From Comamonadaceae bacterium (GTDB lineage Bacteria > Pseudomonadota > Gammaproteobacteria > Burkholderiales > Burkholderiaceae_C), in assembly GCA_947458345.1 (NCBI GenBank), contig CANHBU010000054.1:1-9021 (forward strand): a DNA stretch of 9,021 nt. Reading direction: 5' to 3'. The notes under the pieces are model-generated. The model searched no databases. It had not been told where the DNA came from and saw nothing but the letters and a program-made list of their open reading frames with translations. Of this stretch, positions 6,628-9,021 are shown in pieces. Every line of letters begins with the position of its first letter. The stretch's first letter is position 1. Made by a program: the position numbers and the translations under genes.

Positions 6628-6636
6628 CGACGCCCA

Positions 6637-7530
6637 TTGAAAACGCCTGGCTACGTCGGCCGCTTTGCGCCCTCTCCCACCGGCGCCCTGCATGCTGGCT
6701 CGCTGGTCACCGCACTGGCCAGCTGGCTCGACGCCCGGGCCCACGGCGGCCAGTGGCTGGTGCGCATTGAAGACGTCGACACGCCGCGCTGCGTACCAGG
6801 GGCAGCCCAGACCATCTTGCAGCAGCTCGCGCGCTGCGGCCTTCACAGCGACGCCCCAGTGCTCTGGCAAAGCCAGCGCAGCGCCGCCTACCAACAAGCC
6901 CTGGACCGGCTGCTGGCCCAGAACCTGGCCTACCCTTGCGGCTGCAGCCGCAAAGACGTTGAAGCGGCGCAAGGCCCCACTGGCCGCCACCAGGCGCAGA
7001 CCTACCCCGGCACCTGCCGCGCAGGTCTGCAGGGCAAGCCGGCGCGCGCCTGGCGGCTGCATGTGCCTGCGCTGCGTCGGGCGCTTGATCTGCCCGAGCT
7101 CACCTTATGGCGCGATCGCCGGCTGGGGCCGCAAAGCCAGGACGTGGAGCAGACCGTGGGGGATTTCGTGCTCAAGCGCGCCGACGGGCTGTGGGCCTAC
7201 CAGTTGGCCGTTGTGGCCGACGACGCCGCACAAGGCGTCACGCATGTGGTGCGCGGACAAGACCTGGCCGACAACACCGCCCGCCAGATCCTGCTGCAGA
7301 GCGCGCTCGGCGCGCCGACGCCCCACTACCTGCACACGCCCCTGGTGCTGGGCAGCAACGGAGAAAAACTGAGCAAACAAAATGGCGCGCAAGCGCTCGA
7401 CCTGAGCGAGCCCCTGGTCGCGCTCAACCAGGCCGCAGGCGTGCTTGGGCTGGCGGCCATGCCGCACCAGAGACCACTGGCGCATGCCCTGCAGAGCTGG
7501 GTGGAGCAGCTGCGCTCAAGCCTGGGGTGA
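6637..7530 (+). CDS. gluQ: Glutamyl-Q tRNA(Asp) synthetase
   Basis: A truncated paralogue of glutamyl-tRNA synthetase that lacks the anticodon-binding domain. By family it activates glutamate without tRNA and attaches it to queuosine at position 34 of tRNA-Asp. The protein is 297 residues (E. coli 308). The class I signature appears as [14 protein letters not shown] (10-23, the HIGH equivalent being LHAG). RIEDVDTPR (43-51) is the glutamate/ATP loop. A zinc site is formed by C101, C103, Y123 and C127, the CxC...YxxxC pattern of GluQ-RS. The KMSKS equivalent is EKLSKQNGA near 246-254. The start is TTG 6637, backed by a good SD; no ATG lies between it and the signature motif. E. coli has it beside dksA; here it sits between a renalase-like gene and trmB. 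No queuosine biosynthesis gene is in the window. Confidence 0.95.
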   Translation: MKTPGYVGRFAPSPTGALHAGSLVTALASWLDARAHGGQWLVRIEDVDTPRCVPGAAQTILQQLARCGLHSDAPVLWQSQRSAAYQQALDRLLAQNLAYPCGCSRKDVEAAQGPTGRHQAQTYPGTCRAGLQGKPARAWRLHVPALRRALDLPELTLWRDRRLGPQSQDVEQTVGDFVLKRADGLWAYQLAVVADDAAQGVTHVVRGQDLADNTARQILLQSALGAPTPHYLHTPLVLGSNGEKLSKQNGAQALDLSEPLVALNQAAGVLGLAAMPHQRPLAHALQSWVEQLRSSLG

Positions 7531-7572
7531 GCAGGCGCAGCTTGCATTCAGGGCGGCGCTCCTCACAATGAC

Positions 7573-7627
7573 ACAAGGCAAGCAGGGAGCTTGTACAGAC
7601 CTTGTCTTGGGATTGCCCCTGCCCTTG
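7573..7627 (+). repeat. Mutually exclusive hairpins in the gluQ-trmB intergenic region
   Basis: Structure A: ACAAGG (7573-7578) with CCTTGT (7600-7605), enclosing CAAGC (7579-7583) with GCTTG (7589-7593), giving 11 bp with a 6-nt bulge. Structure B: CAAGG (7574-7578) and GCAGGG (7582-7587) with CCCTGC and CCTTG (7617-7627), giving 11 bp with a 3-nt bulge. Both use the same 5' strand, so they cannot coexist. No T-run follows either. This could be a gluQ 3' end, an attenuator-like leader of trmB, or chance in low-complexity sequence. Confidence 0.4.
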
Positions 7628-7633
7628 GCCCTT

Positions 7634-7639
7634 GATAAT
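7634..7639 (+). promoter_or_regulatory. Possible -10 element upstream of trmB
   Basis: GATAAT matches the sigma-70 -10 consensus at 5 of 6 positions, 26 bp before the trmB ATG. The best -35-like sequence, TTGCCC (7613-7618), is only 15 bp away and poor. A trmB promoter is plausible given the 135-bp gap but weakly supported. Confidence 0.25.
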
Positions 7640-7665
7640 GCCAGCCTGTCAGAACCTGCCCCGCC

Positions 7666-8379
7666 ATGTCCAGTCCCGATCCTATCGATGCGAACAAGCC
7701 GCCGCACAGCCCGCCGCTGCGGCCGATCAAAACCTTTGTGCTGCGCGCCGGCCGCATGGGGCCAGGGCAGTCGCGTGCCTTCGACCTTTACGGTCCGCGC
7801 TTTCTAGTGCCCTACCAGCCGGCCCGTCTGGACATCGGCGCGGCTTTCGGCCGTGATGCGCCCCTGATTCTGGAGATCGGCTTTGGCATGGGCGATGCCA
7901 CCGCCGCCATCGCGCTGGCGCGAGCGCAGGACAATTTCTTGTGCTGCGAAGTGCACGCCCCCGGCGTGGGCGCGCTGCTCAAGCGTTGCGGCGAGCAGGG
8001 CATCGACAACATCCGCATCGTCCAGCACGATGCGGTGCAGGTGCTTGACAACATGCTTGTGCCTGAACAACTCGACGGGGTGCACATCTTCTTTCCCGAC
8101 CCCTGGCACAAGGCGCGTCATCACAAACGGCGCCTTATTCAACCGGCATTTGTGAGCCGGCTGCTGACTCGGCTCAAGCCTGGCGGCTACTTGCACTGCG
8201 CCACCGACTGGCAACCCTATGCAGAGCAGATGCTGCAGGTGCTGTCGGCCGAGCCGGGGCTGATCAACACCGCCGCCGATTACGCGGCCAAGCCCGACTA
8301 CCGGCCCTTGACCAAATTCGAGCACCGCGGCCTCAAGCTGGGCCACGGCGTGTGGGATCTGGTGTTTCAAAGGCGCTGA
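7666..8379 (+). CDS. trmB: tRNA (guanine-N7-)-methyltransferase
   Basis: SAM-dependent methyltransferase that forms 7-methylguanosine at position 46 in the variable loop of tRNAs. It is 237 residues, against 239 in E. coli. SAM-binding motif I is EIGFGMG (70-76), with E70, E95 and D122 matching E. coli E69, E94 and D121. The catalytic signature [15 protein letters not shown] (142-156) contains D145 (E. coli D144). TDW with D181, and T216 and E219 in TKFEHRG, fit the further conserved tRNA/SAM site residues. The chain ends with [12 protein letters not shown] as expected. ATG 7666 puts the conserved [13 protein letters not shown] block at about residue 19, as in relatives; no clear SD precedes it. 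It is followed after only 9 bp by a pseudouridine synthase gene, so the two are almost certainly co-transcribed. Confidence 0.97.
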   Translation: MSSPDPIDANKPPHSPPLRPIKTFVLRAGRMGPGQSRAFDLYGPRFLVPYQPARLDIGAAFGRDAPLILEIGFGMGDATAAIALARAQDNFLCCEVHAPGVGALLKRCGEQGIDNIRIVQHDAVQVLDNMLVPEQLDGVHIFFPDPWHKARHHKRRLIQPAFVSRLLTRLKPGGYLHCATDWQPYAEQMLQVLSAEPGLINTAADYAAKPDYRPLTKFEHRGLKLGHGVWDLVFQRR

Positions 8380-8382
8380 AGG
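8378..8382 (+). promoter_or_regulatory. Ribosome binding site of the pseudouridine synthase gene
   Basis: GAAGG overlaps the trmB TGA and stands 6 nt before GTG 8389. It favours this GTG over the in-frame ATG at 8422, which has no SD. Confidence 0.55.
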
Positions 8383-8388
8383 CGCGCA

Positions 8389-9021
8389 GTGGCCCACCTG
8401 CCCAAAAACCCGGCCATCGCCATGCGCGGCGGCGTCTCGGCCAGCTGCCTGGCCCTGCCGCGCATGCGCGAGAGCCCCTGGCCCACCCTGCTCGATCACC
8501 TGGCCGAGCGTCTGCCCGCTCTGAGCCGTCAGGCCTGGTCCGAACGCATCGCCGCCGGCAGCGTGCTCAATGAGGCCGGGCAAGCGCTGGCTTTAGACGC
8601 CCCCTATGCCGGCGGCTCGCGCATTTACTACTGGCGAGAACTGCCGCAGGAAGACCCGATTCCCATGCAAGCGAACATCGTCTTTGAAGACGATCTGCTG
8701 CTGGTGGCCGACAAACCGCACTTTCTGCCGGTCACGCCCGGCGGGCGCTTTGTGCGAGAGACCTTGCTGGTGCGCCTCAAAGAGCAGCTGGGCTGCGCCG
8801 ACCTCAGCCCGCTGCACCGCATCGACCGCGAAACCGCCGGTCTGGTGGTGCTGTGCAAACGTGCGCAGGACCGCGATGCCTACCAGGGCCTGTTTCGCCA
8901 GCGGCAAGTGCACAAGGTCTATCAGGCGGTGGCCGGCTGGCGCGCGGACTTGAGCTTTCCGCTCAGCCGCAACAGTCATATTCTGGAAGACGAACAGGCC
9001 TTCTACCGCATGCGCGAAGCC
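8389..9021 (+). CDS. RluA-family pseudouridine synthase, N-terminal 211 codons
   Basis: Isomerises uridine to pseudouridine in rRNA or tRNA; the exact target cannot be told from sequence. The window cuts the gene after 211 codons, and such proteins are usually about 300 residues. Residues 30-90 form an extension (SRQAWSERIAAGSVL) that resembles a degenerate S4-like module. The catalytic domain starts near 97 with IVFEDDLLLVADKPH and LPVTPGG. The active-site motif is LHRIDRETAGLVVL (142-155), with D146 as the catalytic aspartate (HRIDRETAG in place of the common HRLDxxTSG). Overall resemblance is to the RluA/TruC group. GTG 8389 is taken as the start because of the GAAGG upstream; ATG 8422 would remove 11 residues without harming the fold. 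It sits 9 bp after trmB, in the same reading frame. Confidence 0.9.
   Translation, partial: MAHLPKNPAIAMRGGVSASCLALPRMRESPWPTLLDHLAERLPALSRQAWSERIAAGSVLNEAGQALALDAPYAGGSRIYYWRELPQEDPIPMQANIVFEDDLLLVADKPHFLPVTPGGRFVRETLLVRLKEQLGCADLSPLHRIDRETAGLVVLCKRAQDRDAYQGLFRQRQVHKVYQAVAGWRADLSFPLSRNSHILEDEQAFYRMREA

Noticed and set aside
6349..7062. Minus-strand frame of 237 codons across the oxidoreductase/gluQ junction
   Set aside because: It spans two well-supported genes and has no recognisable domain.
7607..7640. Sigma-54-like promoter in TTGGCCC-TTGAT before trmB
   Set aside because: It lacks the invariant GG/GC spacing of a sigma-54 site; only the sigma-70-like GATAAT was kept, at low confidence.
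7445..7807. Small plus-strand frame filling the gluQ-trmB gap
   Set aside because: It overlaps both genes in another frame, and its composition in the gap reflects the CCTTG-type repeats rather than protein coding.
7804..8583. Minus-strand frame of 259 codons opposite trmB
   Set aside because: Antisense shadow of a gene with every TrmB catalytic residue.

Overview
The window is a GC-rich, densely coded stretch of bacterial chromosome. Gene content and protein style (DnaE, GluQ-RS, TrmB, a renalase-like flavoprotein) suggest a betaproteobacterium, most likely Burkholderiales and possibly Comamonadaceae. The taxonomic call is inference from protein resemblance, not a search. There are eight protein genes, two of them cut by the window edges. 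No tRNA or rRNA gene, CRISPR array, insertion sequence or phage gene was seen, and no gene-free stretch exceeds 140 bases.

Left part (minus strand, read right to left from about 4411 down to 1): a pirin-family cupin gene, a small flavodoxin-like gene 40 bp further on, then the replicative DNA polymerase III alpha subunit (dnaE), 55 bp after that. The end of dnaE lies beyond position 1; 1019 full codons are present. The frame was followed codon by codon from about 2400 to 1860 and spot-checked at landmark motifs elsewhere, with no break found.

Middle: a LysR-family regulator is transcribed divergently from pirin. The 114-bp space between them carries short dyads and a direct repeat of the kind LysR regulators bind. 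The simplest reading is that the regulator controls itself and the pirin-flavodoxin pair, perhaps in response to a quinone, flavonoid or other redox-active aromatic compound. That effector class is inference from the enzyme families.

Right part (plus strand): a renalase-like FAD-dependent oxidoreductase, gluQ (glutamyl-queuosine tRNA-Asp synthetase, TTG start), trmB (tRNA m7G46 methyltransferase) and the first 211 codons of a RluA-family pseudouridine synthase. Three consecutive RNA-modification genes suggest a loosely organised translation-quality cluster. trmB and the synthase are only 9 bp apart and surely co-transcribed. gluQ and trmB are separated by 135 bp holding two mutually exclusive hairpins and a possible promoter.

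This looks like ordinary core genome. No convincing new system was found. The points worth a second look are the regulator/pirin intergenic site, a perfect homopurine mirror repeat between pirin and the flavodoxin gene, and the alternative hairpins before trmB.
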